From Micromonospora peucetia (GTDB lineage Bacteria; Actinomycetota; Actinomycetes; Mycobacteriales; Micromonosporaceae), in the NCBI RefSeq assembly GCF_900091625.1, contig NZ_FMIC01000002.1, positions 4,092,001 to 4,156,000 on the forward strand: a DNA stretch of 64,000 nucleotides. The letters are read 5' to 3'. The notes beneath the pieces were generated by a model. That model had not been told where the DNA came from. It saw only the letters and a list, made by a program, of their open reading frames with translations, and did no database searches. This document shows positions 42,244 to 52,301 of this stretch, in pieces. Positions within the stretch are counted from its first letter, which is position 1; each line of letters begins with the position of its first letter. Made by a program: the position numbers and the translations under genes.

Positions 42244-42897
42244 ATGAGCAGCCGACCCGCAGCCGGGGGCGGCCGGTGGGTCGAGGTCGACCCGGGTCGG
42301 GTCGCCCGGTGGGTCGAGGGCTTCGCCGACCGGCACGGCCCGCCCACCACCACCGTCCAGGGGTACGGGCTGCTGCTCGCCGCCCCGGACGGCGCGACCG
42401 TCGAGCTGCACACCCCGCCCGGCGCACCGGCCACCTCGGACGTGCCCGACTTCGTGACCGCCGCGACCACGCCACGCCGGATCGGCCTGCTGCTCGCCCG
42501 CAAGGGTGCGGTGGCGGTGGGCGTCGCGGCGGGGGCGGAGCTGGTGGTCTCCAAGGTGGACACCCGCTACGTGCAGGGGCGTACCGCCGCCGGTGGCTGG
42601 TCCCAGCAGCGCTTCGCCCGGCGGCGCCACAACCAGGCGAAGGCGGCGCTGGGCGACGCGGCCGAGCTGGCCGTACGACTGCTGCTGCCGGAGGTGTCGT
42701 CGTTGGACGCGCTGGTCTGCGGCGGCGACCGGCGGGCGGTGGACACCGTGCTCGCCGACCGGCGGCTCGCCCCACTGGCGGCGCTGCGCGCCGACCGGCT
42801 GCTGGACGTGCCCGAGCCCCGGCGCGCCGTGCTGGTCGACGCGATCGCCGGGGCCCGCGCGGTCCGGGTCCTGGTGCGTGATCCCGTGCCGTCCTGA
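42244..42897 (+). CDS. acVLRF1-type peptidyl-tRNA hydrolase (Vms1-like release factor)
   Basis: The 217-residue product has an eRF1/Vms1-like domain with the catalytic loop GGWSQQRFARRRHNQ, a GGxxQ-type motif followed by a basic helix. It matches the actinobacterial Vms1-like release factor 1 family. These proteins act in ribosome-associated quality control by cleaving nascent chains from tRNA on stalled large subunits. The function is inferred from this motif and overall family likeness. The gene stands alone behind the suf terminator with a predicted leaderless promoter. Confidence 0.85.
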   Translation: MSSRPAAGGGRWVEVDPGRVARWVEGFADRHGPPTTTVQGYGLLLAAPDGATVELHTPPGAPATSDVPDFVTAATTPRRIGLLLARKGAVAVGVAAGAELVVSKVDTRYVQGRTAAGGWSQQRFARRRHNQAKAALGDAAELAVRLLLPEVSSLDALVCGGDRRAVDTVLADRRLAPLAALRADRLLDVPEPRRAVLVDAIAGARAVRVLVRDPVPS

Positions 42898-42996
42898 CCA
42901 CGGGGCACGGCGATGCCGGCGGGGTACGGCACCGATCGGGTCCGGTCGTCGTCCGGCGGACGCACTAGGCTGGGCGCGAGGGTGGAAGGAGCCAGG

Positions 42997-44385
42997 ATGG
43001 CGGAGACGGCCGCGGCCGACGTCACCGTGTCTGGCGCCAGGGGCGACGGAATCCCGCCGTACCCCGGTCCCACCGGCGCGCAGGCCGTCGACGATCTGGC
43101 CGCGGAGAGCCTGGGCCACCGGATCCGGCGGCTGCGCGTGGCCCGGGGCCTGACCCAGCAGCAGATCGTCGGTTCCCGCTACACCCGGGCGTTCCTGGGC
43201 GCCGTGGAGTCGGGCGCCCGCGCGCCCAGCCCCGAGGCACTGGCCTACTTCGCCGACCGGCTCGGGCTGCCGGTCGACGACCTGCGCCACGGCCGGCCGG
43301 CGAACGCGACCGCTCAGCTCGCCGCCGAACTGGCAGCGGCCCGCCGGGACCTCTCGGCGGGCCGGTTGGACGCCGCCGAGCGGGCGCTGACCGGGATACG
43401 CGGCCGGGCGGATCGCTACCGACTGTCCGAACTGGCCGGTTGGGCCGGGTATCAACTGGCGGAGGCCCAACTGCACCGTGGCCTGACCGAGGATGCCGCC
43501 GCCCGGTACGACGAGCTGGCCGAGGGGCTGCCCGACGGGTGCCCGGCGCTGCACGCGGCGGTGCTGGCCCGGCAGGCGTACTGCCTGCTGGTCGCCGGGG
43601 ACGCGCCGCGGGCGGTGGCGATCCTGGAGGGCGGGCTGCGTGCCCTGCGGGCGGCCCCGCCGGCCGACGCCGACGCCGAGCTGCGGCTGACCAACGCGTT
43701 GATGTACACGTTCCTCGAACTGAGCTGGCGCGATCGGGCCCGGCGGTTGGAGCGGGAGGTGTCACCCCTGCTCACCCGGGTGACCAACCGGGAGTGGGTG
43801 GCGCAGTTCCACGCCACCGTCGGGCAGTTGCGCCGCGACGGCGAGCTGGACGAGGCGGACCGGCACCTGAGGGAGGCCGGTCGCCGCTACACCGAGCTGG
43901 GGCTCACCCGTGAGGTGGCCCTGTGCCAGTGGGCCCGTGGTTACGTGTTGCTGCGGGCCGGGCGGCCGGGGGAGGCGGGGACGGAGTTGCGGCGCGCCCG
44001 GGAGACGTTGGGCGCCGTCGGCGCGGTGCTCGACCACGCCGGGGCGACCCTGGAACTGGCCGAGGCCCGCCGGCGGGAGGGTGCCCTGGCCGAGGCGGGT
44101 GAGCTGGCCGAGGAGGCGGCCCGGACGGCGGCCGCCAGCGACCACCGGGAGATCATGGCCGAGGCCGACCGGGTACGCGGGCTGGTGCGGGCCGCCCAGG
44201 GCGACGACGACCAGGCCCGGCGGCTGCTGCTGCGGGCGGTCGACCGGTACGAGCGGGCCGGCCTGATGGGGGACGTGGTGATCACCTGCCGCCATCTCGC
44301 CGAGCTGTTGCTGGCCCGGGCGGAGCGGGCCGAGGCGGCGGCGGTGCTCCGTCGTGGCCTGCGTGCGGCGGAGCGCCTGTCGTGA
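42997..44385 (+). CDS. XRE-type HTH regulator with TPR-like repeats (first of tandem pair)
   Basis: The 462-residue product has an N-terminal HTH_3 domain at residues ~40-95 (LGHRIRRLRVARGLTQQQI, SGARAPSPEALAYFADRLGL). About 360 residues of Ala/Leu/Arg/Glu-rich helices in TPR-like hairpins follow. It is likely a DNA-binding protein whose helical part senses a peptide or protein partner; no target is known. GGAAGGAG precedes the ATG and TAGGCT at 42966-42971 is a candidate -10. The stop overlaps the next, paralogous gene by 4 bp. Confidence 0.85.
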   Translation: MAETAAADVTVSGARGDGIPPYPGPTGAQAVDDLAAESLGHRIRRLRVARGLTQQQIVGSRYTRAFLGAVESGARAPSPEALAYFADRLGLPVDDLRHGRPANATAQLAAELAAARRDLSAGRLDAAERALTGIRGRADRYRLSELAGWAGYQLAEAQLHRGLTEDAAARYDELAEGLPDGCPALHAAVLARQAYCLLVAGDAPRAVAILEGGLRALRAAPPADADAELRLTNALMYTFLELSWRDRARRLEREVSPLLTRVTNREWVAQFHATVGQLRRDGELDEADRHLREAGRRYTELGLTREVALCQWARGYVLLRAGRPGEAGTELRRARETLGAVGAVLDHAGATLELAEARRREGALAEAGELAEEAARTAAASDHREIMAEADRVRGLVRAAQGDDDQARRLLLRAVDRYERAGLMGDVVITCRHLAELLLARAERAEAAAVLRRGLRAAERLS

Positions 44386-45740
44386 CCCGACCGGAGCGTG
44401 TCGTGGCGGGGGCCGGCGGGTTGGGCGTACGCCTTCAGCGGCTGCGGGCGGCACGAGGGCTCACCCAGCGCGCCCTGGCCGAGCCCCGGTACACGGCGGC
44501 CTACGTCTCCGCGGTGGAGGGTGGTCGCCGGGTGCCCTCCGCCGACGCCGTCGCCCACTTCGCCGAGCGGCTCGGGGTCACGTCGGCTGACCTGACCACC
44601 GGCCGTTCACCGGCCGACGTGGTGCGCCTGCGACTCAGGCTGGTCGGCGCGGATCTGGCCGGGTCCACCGACGAGGCGTCCGCCGTCTGCCGGGAGGTGG
44701 CCGAGGCCGCCGCCGAGCTGGACGAACGGGTCCTGGAGGCGCGTGCCCGGCTCGGTCTGGCCGGTGTCGCGTTGCGTCGCGACGATCCCGACGTCGCGTC
44801 GGCCGAGGTGGACCGGGCGGAGGCACTGCTGGCCGGGGCGCCGGGGCACGTACGCGCCGAGGCGGCGGCCGGCCGTGCCGCGGTGGTGTACCACGCGGGT
44901 GATCCCCGGTACGCCCGCTACCTGCTCACCGAGGCGCGGGACGCGTTGGCGCGGGACGGCTATCCGGATCCGTCGACCCTGTTGATCCTGCACGCGGAGT
45001 TGGCGCTCTGCCATGTCGCGCTCGGCGAGGAGGAGGCGGCGGCGGAGGCCGCCGGGCAGTCCCTGGCGCTGGCGGTGCTGGCCGCGCCGGCCCGGGTGGC
45101 CGATCTGCACCTGACCGTCGCGGGCTCGTTGCTCGCCTCGGGACGGACGGCGGAGGCCGCCGTCGCCGCGGAACAGGCCCGTCAGGCGGCCCGGCAGGTC
45201 GCCATGAGGGTGCAGTTGGCGTGCTGCCACCGGGCCCGGGGCCAGGGGCGACGGGCGGCCGGCGACCTGGCCGGTGCTCTCGCCGACCTGGCGACGGCGC
45301 ACGCGGCGCTGGCGGATGCCGGGCAGCCGACGCCGGCCCGGGAGATCGGCGTGGAACTGGCCGAGGTCTACCACGCGCTGGGGCAGCCGGAGCGTGCGGA
45401 GGCGCTGCTGTGCGACGCCGCCGATTCTCACCGAGCGGTGCCGGCACGACCACCGGCTCTGGGCGGCGACGCGGTGGTGGCGGCCCGCGCCGACCGGGTG
45501 CGTGGCCTGCTGCGGGCTGACGCCGACGACCGGCCCGGCGCCGAGCGGCACCTGCGGGCGGCGGCCGAGGGTTATCGGGCGGCCGGGCGACGCCGCGAGC
45601 TGGCGGCGGTGGTGCTGCTGCTGGCGGACCGGTTGGATCAGTGGGGCCGGCCCGGGGACGCGCTCGACCTGCTCCGCGACGGGCTGCACCAGGTGGAGCG
45701 GCTCGGTGAGCGGGTCGCCGTACTCCGCGCCACGGGCTGA
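44382..45740 (+). CDS. XRE-type HTH regulator with TPR-like repeats (second of tandem pair)
   Basis: The 452-residue product repeats the layout of its upstream neighbour: HTH at residues ~12-70 (LGVRLQRLRAARGLTQRAL, VEGGRRVPSADAVAHFAERL) and then TPR-like helices to the end. The two are paralogues by domain order and phrases such as ARADRVRGLLRA. The GTG start overlaps the stop of the first gene (GTGA), so expression is coupled. Function unknown. Confidence 0.83.
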   Translation: MTRPERVVAGAGGLGVRLQRLRAARGLTQRALAEPRYTAAYVSAVEGGRRVPSADAVAHFAERLGVTSADLTTGRSPADVVRLRLRLVGADLAGSTDEASAVCREVAEAAAELDERVLEARARLGLAGVALRRDDPDVASAEVDRAEALLAGAPGHVRAEAAAGRAAVVYHAGDPRYARYLLTEARDALARDGYPDPSTLLILHAELALCHVALGEEEAAAEAAGQSLALAVLAAPARVADLHLTVAGSLLASGRTAEAAVAAEQARQAARQVAMRVQLACCHRARGQGRRAAGDLAGALADLATAHAALADAGQPTPAREIGVELAEVYHALGQPERAEALLCDAADSHRAVPARPPALGGDAVVAARADRVRGLLRADADDRPGAERHLRAAAEGYRAAGRRRELAAVVLLLADRLDQWGRPGDALDLLRDGLHQVERLGERVAVLRATG

Positions 45741-45824
45741 GCCGCGAGCAAAGGCGTCGCCGTGGGCCCGTACGGCCGGATCTGTCGTGGCCGCCGCCCC
45801 ACGCCCCCGTCGCGGACCCGGTCG

Positions 45825-45865
45825 CCGGTCGCCCGTCCGCCTCCCGTGAGAGGACGGGCGACCGG
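45825..45865. terminator. Bidirectional terminator hairpin
   Basis: Perfect 14-bp arms (45825-45838, 45852-45865) with a 13-nt loop lie between the convergent regulator and dioxygenase genes. Confidence 0.65.
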
Positions 45866-45882
45866 TCCGTCGCGGTCTCGCG

Positions 45883-46722
45883 TCAGTCCCGGGCCCAGAG
45901 CGCCGGCGTGTTCGGCGGTTCCCAGCCCGGCTGGGCGGTGTGTGCCTGGAGGCAGCGGTATCCGACGCCGCCGTAGGTGACCCGGGCACCGGCGGGGTAG
46001 ACGGTGCCGGGCGCCCAGGTTCCGCCGGGGGCGGTGCCGGTCGGGGTGGGCGTGGGACCGGAGGTCACGTTGAGGACGAAGTCGAAGGTCGCCTCCCGGC
46101 CGCCGCTCACCGTGCGTACCGTCATCAGCAGTTCGGGGTCGAAGATCGGATCGGTGTTGTTGCGGGGTTCGCCGGGGAAGTACAGCTGGGTGGTGAGCAC
46201 CGGCCGGTTCGGTGCCTGCGCCTTGACGTGGATGTGCCGGGTCCGCCCGGGATAGAGACCCGGCACGATCGTGCTGAGCCGGTACGCGCCCGAGGCGTCG
46301 GTGAACTGGTGGCCGCGCATGCGGTAGCCGGTGTTGTCGTATCCGCCGTTGGCGTCCGCCTGCCAGAAGTCCAGCAGCACGTTGGGGATCGGCCGGCAGT
46401 CCAGCCCGAACACGTGGCCGGCGACGGTGAGCCGGGTGCCGACGGTGCCGGCCTCGACGAGCGAGGCGCGCCGCGGTGAGTTCGGCTTGAAGTAGGGGCC
46501 CTCCATCTGCGGCGGCGTCGGGTCGTCGCCGTCGTCGCAGTACGGGGTGAGCGGTGGCGTCGATGCCGGGGCGCCCGCCGCCGCACCCACCGCCTGCGCG
46601 GCCCCGGCGACGAGGAACGGGGCGGGCAGAGCCAGCGCCGCCGCCCTCAGCACGCTCTTGCGTGTCACGCCGCTTTGCGGACGGTCGCCCAGCTCCTGCG
46701 CGTCGCTGTCTGCACCGTTCAT
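45883..46722 (-). CDS. Secreted intradiol dioxygenase with C-terminal CBM5/12 module
   Basis: The 279-residue product has a Tat-like signal (TRKSVLRAAALALPAPFL) and then an intradiol ring-cleavage dioxygenase domain: MEGPYFKPNSPRR, LDFWQADANGGYDN, TDASGAYRLSTIVPGLYPG and RTRHIHVKAQ supply the Tyr and His iron ligands. After a Thr/Pro linker the last ~45 residues form a chitin/cellulose-binding type module (RVTYGGVGYRCLQAHTAQPG). Known intradiol enzymes cleave catechols. A fusion of this kind from a cellulolytic Streptomyces has been described as a lignin-related enzyme. It is divergently placed against nothing on its 5' side except the AraC gene, which reads the same way. Confidence 0.9.
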   Translation of the reverse strand: MNGADSDAQELGDRPQSGVTRKSVLRAAALALPAPFLVAGAAQAVGAAAGAPASTPPLTPYCDDGDDPTPPQMEGPYFKPNSPRRASLVEAGTVGTRLTVAGHVFGLDCRPIPNVLLDFWQADANGGYDNTGYRMRGHQFTDASGAYRLSTIVPGLYPGRTRHIHVKAQAPNRPVLTTQLYFPGEPRNNTDPIFDPELLMTVRTVSGGREATFDFVLNVTSGPTPTPTGTAPGGTWAPGTVYPAGARVTYGGVGYRCLQAHTAQPGWEPPNTPALWARD

Positions 46723-46822
46723 GACGTTCCTCCTCGTGGGGGCGGATGTCCTGGCCCAGTCGGCCGTGCGGTCCCGGAGCTCCGGGCCGGCGCGGCTGGC
46801 GACTCGACGCTATTGACAGGCA

Positions 46823-47803
46823 TCAGGGCGTGTCGATGTGCGGAAGGGCGGGATCGTGGTGTTTTCCACCGTGCCGCCGGAACGCGCCGGGGGAGTCACC
46901 GGCCTCGCGACGGAAGAAACGGCAGAAGTACGCGGGGTCGGCGAAGCCGAGCCGGTCGGCGATCGTGGCCACGGTGAGGTCGGTCCCGGTGAGCAGGCGT
47001 TTCGCCTCCAGTACCCGGGCGCGGCGGATCAGCCGGGCCGGGGTGGTTCCGGTGGCCAGCGGCACCGCGTCGTTGAGGTGGCGCACCGACACGCCCATCC
47101 GGCGGGCGTACGCGCGGGGCGGCTCGCCGACCAGGTCCGGCTCGGCGAGCAGTTCCTCGAAGCGACGGGCCGTCTCGGCGGCCCGGTGGTGGCAGGTGCC
47201 GGCGTCGGGGGCGGGGCCGGGGGCCGGCAGTGTCGGGCGGGACCGGAGCACCTCGGTGAGCAGGAGGTGCAGGTAGGCCCGCAGGGTGCTCTCCCGGCCC
47301 GGTCCGCCCCGGCGGTACTCGGTGGTCGTCCAGCGCAGCAGGGTGGCGATCCTCCTCGCCTGGGCGGTGTCGCGGGGGCGCCAGGAGCGGTGGCCCGAGC
47401 GGTGCAGCGCGTCGCGGTCCGCCGGGAAGGTCAGCAGGAACTCGGCGTCGCAGAGCAGCACGTGCCCCCGCAGGTCGTGCTGGTCCCGCCAGTGGTGCAC
47501 CTGGCCGGGCGTGACGACGAACAGGTGCGGCGGCCGGACGTGGTGGGTTTCGAGGTCGATGACGTGCGCCGCCCGGCCGTGGGTCACGTACACCAGCTCG
47601 TAGAAGGTGTGCCGGTGCGGGAAGCCGGCGCGGGACAGCGGGCCGATCTCGTCGAAGCTGCCGACGGCGAAGGGCAGCTTGTCCGGCGTGGGCACCGCCA
47701 GGTTGTGCCGGGGCAGCGCCGGCGACCGACCGTCGACGGTCTGTCGTGATCGGACCGACGGGGTCCGGTGGACGGCCGGGTCGGGCTTGCGCGACGGGGA
47801 CAC
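46823..47803 (-). CDS. AraC-family transcriptional regulator
   Basis: The 326-residue product has an N-terminal cupin sensor (GFPHRHTFYELVYVTHGRAA, HLFVVTPGQVHHW). The C-terminal double HTH contains DLTVATIADRLGFADPAYF and CRFFRREAGDSPGAFRRH. The GTG follows GGGAG with 6-nt spacing. It lies 100 bp upstream of the dioxygenase gene on the same strand and is divergent from the secreted protease. It may control either or both; the inducer could be an aromatic or sugar bound by the cupin. Confidence 0.9.
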   Translation of the reverse strand: MSPSRKPDPAVHRTPSVRSRQTVDGRSPALPRHNLAVPTPDKLPFAVGSFDEIGPLSRAGFPHRHTFYELVYVTHGRAAHVIDLETHHVRPPHLFVVTPGQVHHWRDQHDLRGHVLLCDAEFLLTFPADRDALHRSGHRSWRPRDTAQARRIATLLRWTTTEYRRGGPGRESTLRAYLHLLLTEVLRSRPTLPAPGPAPDAGTCHHRAAETARRFEELLAEPDLVGEPPRAYARRMGVSVRHLNDAVPLATGTTPARLIRRARVLEAKRLLTGTDLTVATIADRLGFADPAYFCRFFRREAGDSPGAFRRHGGKHHDPALPHIDTP

Positions 47804-47854
47804 GGGCAGCTCCCTGCGCTGACGAGGGCGGACTCTGATCGACCGACACCTGTA

Positions 47855-47883
47855 TTGACGGCGTCGTATGTCTAACCTACGGT
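47855..47883 (+). promoter_or_regulatory. Candidate promoter of the secreted protease
   Basis: TTGACG (47855-47860), 17 bp, then TACGGT (47878-47883) fit a housekeeping promoter. The following ~50 bp (about 47885-47925) are unusually AT-rich for this genome and include ACAATTGT. The 215-bp spacer holds no gene. Confidence 0.4.
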
Positions 47884-48018
47884 GATGGCAACAGAGTTAA
47901 CAACAATTGTTTTCTCTCTAGTAGCGCACCGCCGGGGCGGCTGTCGCACGGCACTGCGTGCCTGCTCGTGCCCGGTCGCTTCGATCTCCCACATTGTCCT
48001 GACCGCGAGGAGACCCCC

Positions 48019-49359
48019 ATGCTCCGACGAACAGTCACCGTGGCGGCAACTACCCTGAGTGCCGCCGCCCTGGTGCTGACCGTGGCCCTGACCGCCCAGG
48101 CCAGTGCCGAACCCGCCCCCGCGTCCACCGCCCCGCTCGCCGCCCCCGACGGCGTCGCCCCCGAGATGTTCGCCGCCCTGCAACGGGATCTGCGGCTGAC
48201 CCCGGCCCAGGCCCGCGCCCGCCTCGACGTCGACGACCGGGCCGGCCGGGTGCAGCAGGTGCTGCGGGCGACCCTCGGCGCCCGCTACGGCGGCACCTGG
48301 GTCGCCGACGGTGGCGCCACCGTCTCGGTCGGCGTCACCAGCGCCGCCGACGCAGATTCGGTGCGTAACCTCGGCGCGGTCCCGGTCCCGGTGACGTACA
48401 CCGAGCGTGCCCTGGACGGGGCTGTCGACCGGCTGAACCGCAGGGCCGCCGCCGCGCCGGCCGCCGTCGTCGGCTGGTACGCCGACCTTCCCGGCAACGC
48501 CGTCGTGGTCCTCGCCCGGGACGGCGGCACGGCTGCGGCCCGGTCCTTCGCCACCGCCGCCGGGCTGCCGGGCGGTGCGCTGCGGGTCCAGGTCAGCACG
48601 GAGGCCCCGAAGCCGTACGCCGACGTGATCGGCGGCAACGCCTACTACACCGGCAGCAGCCGGTGCTCGATCGGGTTCTCGGTGAACGGCGGTTTCGTCA
48701 CCGCCGGACACTGCGGACGGGTCGGGGCCCGCACCTCGCAACCGGGCGGCACGGTACGCGGCTCCACGTTCCCCGGCCGGGACTACGCCTGGGTGCAGGT
48801 GGACGCCGGGAACACCCCGCGCGGACTGGTGAACGACTACCGCGGCGGAACGGTGGCGGTGGCCGGCAGCACCGAGGCCGCCGTGGGCGCTGCGGTCTGC
48901 CGGTCCGGTTCCACCACCGGGTGGCGCTGCGGCACCATCCAGCAGAAGAACGCCTCGGTGACCTATCCGGAGGGCACGGTGAGCGGGCTCACCCGGAGCA
49001 ACGCCTGTGCCGAGCCCGGCGACTCCGGCGGTTCGTGGCTCTCCGGCGCCCAGGCCCAGGGGGTCACCTCGGGTGGCTCCGGCAACTGCAGCACCGGCGG
49101 GACGATGTACTTCCAGCCGGTCAACGCGATCCTGGCGGCGTACGGGCTGAGCCTGGTCACCACCGGCGGCCCCGGGCCGACCCCCACGCCCACCCCGACC
49201 GGCAACCCGCCGGGCGGCACGACCTGGCAGGTCGGCACCGCGTACGCGGCGGGGGCGACGGTGAGCTACGCCGGGGTGTCCTACCGCTGCCTCCAGGGCC
49301 ACACCGCGCAGTCGGGTTGGGAGCCGCCCACCGTGCCGGCGCTCTGGCAGCGGGTCTGA
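48019..49359 (+). CDS. Secreted streptogrisin-like serine protease with CBM5/12 module
   Basis: The 446-residue product has a signal peptide (LRRTVTVAATTLSAAALVLT), an alpha-lytic-type propeptide (~residues 45-190), and a chymotrypsin-fold S1 domain. The triad is visible: His in VTAGHCGR, Asp in RDYAWVQV, Ser in GDSGGSW. A Pro/Thr linker leads to a C-terminal carbohydrate-binding module (SYAGVSYRCLQGHTAQSGW) almost the same as in the nearby dioxygenase. It should be exported, self-processed, and tethered to chitin or cellulose. GAGGAGA lies upstream of the ATG. Confidence 0.93.
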   Translation: MLRRTVTVAATTLSAAALVLTVALTAQASAEPAPASTAPLAAPDGVAPEMFAALQRDLRLTPAQARARLDVDDRAGRVQQVLRATLGARYGGTWVADGGATVSVGVTSAADADSVRNLGAVPVPVTYTERALDGAVDRLNRRAAAAPAAVVGWYADLPGNAVVVLARDGGTAAARSFATAAGLPGGALRVQVSTEAPKPYADVIGGNAYYTGSSRCSIGFSVNGGFVTAGHCGRVGARTSQPGGTVRGSTFPGRDYAWVQVDAGNTPRGLVNDYRGGTVAVAGSTEAAVGAAVCRSGSTTGWRCGTIQQKNASVTYPEGTVSGLTRSNACAEPGDSGGSWLSGAQAQGVTSGGSGNCSTGGTMYFQPVNAILAAYGLSLVTTGGPGPTPTPTPTGNPPGGTTWQVGTAYAAGATVSYAGVSYRCLQGHTAQSGWEPPTVPALWQRV

Positions 49360-49378
49360 ACACCGCTCCTGCGTAACG

Positions 49379-49418
49379 CGCTACGGGCCCGGTCGCCGAA
49401 ACGACCGGGCCCGTAGCG
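49379..49418. terminator. Bidirectional terminator hairpin
   Basis: Perfect 17-bp arms (49379-49395, 49402-49418) and a CCGAAA loop lie between the convergent protease and zinc peptidase genes. Confidence 0.8.
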
Positions 49419-49464
49419 TGCCTGTTGCGGAGGAACAGGGGTCAGACCGCCCCACCCGCCGTCG

Positions 49465-50382
49465 TCACAGCGGCGCGCTGAAGGTGTCGCAGGACTTCGG
49501 GTCGCCGGTGGAGTAGCCCCGGGTGAACCACTCCTTGCGCTGCGCGGACGAGCCGTGGGTGAACTCGTCCGGGTTCACCGGCCGGTTGGCCCGATCGGAG
49601 ATGGCGTCGTCACCGATCTTCTCGGCGGTGTCGATTGCCTGCTGGATGTCCTGCTCGCTGATGCTGGTGAAGATCTTCTGGCCGCCGGAGTCGGCGGTGC
49701 CGGTGGCGTTCTTCGCCCAGGCGCCGGCGTAGCAGTCGGCCTGCAACTCCAGCTTCACCGAGAGCGCGTTCGCGTTGTCCGGGTCGCGCTGCTGCTGGCG
49801 ACGCATCTGGGCCTCGGTGCCGAGCAGGTCCTGCACGTGGTGGCCGTACTCGTGGGCGAGCACGTACGGCTGGGCGAACTCACCTTCGGCCCCGAGTTGC
49901 CGGGCGAGCACCTGGTAGAAGGTGAGGTCGATGTAGACCAGGTCGTCGGCGGGGCAGTAGAACGGGCCGACGCCGGAGTCGGCCTGCCCGCAGGCGGTGT
50001 TGACGCCCTGGCTGAAGAACACCGTCCGGGACGGGCGGTACTGCTCGCCGAACGCCTCGGGCAGGGCCTTCTGCCAGTACGCCTGGATGGAGTTGACGTA
50101 GAGCGCGTTGCGGCAGTCGAGCTGCTGGAGCGCGTCGTCGGCCGAGCACTTCTGCTCCAGCGACGTGTTGTCACCCTGCGGCTCGTCGCCGCCGCTGGTG
50201 GCCGCGTTCAGGCCGAAGCCGCCGCCGACGAGCGCGACGAGCACGGCGATGACGAGGCCGACGATGCCGCCCCGGCCGCCGCCGATCGGGATGGGGATGC
50301 CGCCCCGCCCGCCGCCCCCGCCGGATCCTCGCCGGTCGTCCACCTGGCTGGTGTCGATCCGTGCGTTCTCGTTCAGCTCCAT
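49465..50382 (-). CDS. Membrane-anchored neutral zinc metallopeptidase (YpfJ family)
   Basis: The 305-residue product has a short cytoplasmic N-terminus, a Gly-rich stretch, one membrane helix at ~39-58 (GIVGLVIAVLVALVGGGFGL) and an extracytoplasmic domain. The domain has the zinc motif HEYGHH at 177-182 and the third ligand region ELQADCYAGAWA. It matches PF04228 (putative neutral zinc metallopeptidase), whose substrates are unknown. The ATG at 50382 gives MELNENARIDTSQVDDRRGS, the common N-terminus; the frame is open upstream but not conserved-looking. Confidence 0.92.
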   Translation of the reverse strand: MELNENARIDTSQVDDRRGSGGGGGRGGIPIPIGGGRGGIVGLVIAVLVALVGGGFGLNAATSGGDEPQGDNTSLEQKCSADDALQQLDCRNALYVNSIQAYWQKALPEAFGEQYRPSRTVFFSQGVNTACGQADSGVGPFYCPADDLVYIDLTFYQVLARQLGAEGEFAQPYVLAHEYGHHVQDLLGTEAQMRRQQQRDPDNANALSVKLELQADCYAGAWAKNATGTADSGGQKIFTSISEQDIQQAIDTAEKIGDDAISDRANRPVNPDEFTHGSSAQRKEWFTRGYSTGDPKSCDTFSAPL

Positions 50383-50503
50383 GTCTACCCCGATCACCGT
50401 CTGATCCGTTTTGGTGGTTGCGGTACCGGACCGGGTCCGGACGGCGTTTCGGTACCCGATGATCTTGATCGGTAATCCGGCGGGGCGGCCGGGCGGCGCC
50501 CGG

Positions 50504-50509
50504 TACACT
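50504..50509 (+). promoter_or_regulatory. -10 hexamer TACACT upstream of ABC-F leader
   Basis: TACACT lies 6 nt before a GTG at 50516, the same geometry as the other leaderless promoters here. No clear -35 is seen. Confidence 0.4.
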
Positions 50510-50515
50510 TGACCC

Positions 50516-50536
50516 GTGCTGCTCTGCGAAGGCTGA
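50516..50536 (+). CDS. Possible 6-codon leader micro-ORF of the ABC-F gene
   Basis: GTG-CTG-CTC-TGC-GAA-GGC-TGA encodes MLLCEG and would begin at the predicted transcription start. It is followed by GC-rich DNA able to form a GCGCCG/CGGCGC hairpin, and after 90 nt by the ABC-F ATG. A leader peptide controlling attenuation is conceivable because antibiotic-related ABC-F genes often use one. This is inference from position only. Confidence 0.25.
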   Translation: MLLCEG

Positions 50537-50626
50537 ACCGCCCCGCGCCGACGGGCCTCGTGCTCGCCGGCGCTTTCGCGTGCCCTGAGTCAGCCCTTCC
50601 AGACCCCGAGAGCGAGTTTCTCCGAC

Positions 50627-52231
<1,605 letters not shown>

Positions 52232-52301
52232 GCGGACCGCGGCGGCTGCGCCGCCGGTTTCCGGCCCCGCGGGGTGGCGACGCGCGTCGGCGGCGGCCCG
52301 G

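Noticed and set aside
42997..50382. Biosynthetic gene cluster or mobile island
   Set aside because: No synthase, integrase, transposase or attachment-site repeats are visible; base composition stays typical except for short intergenic patches.
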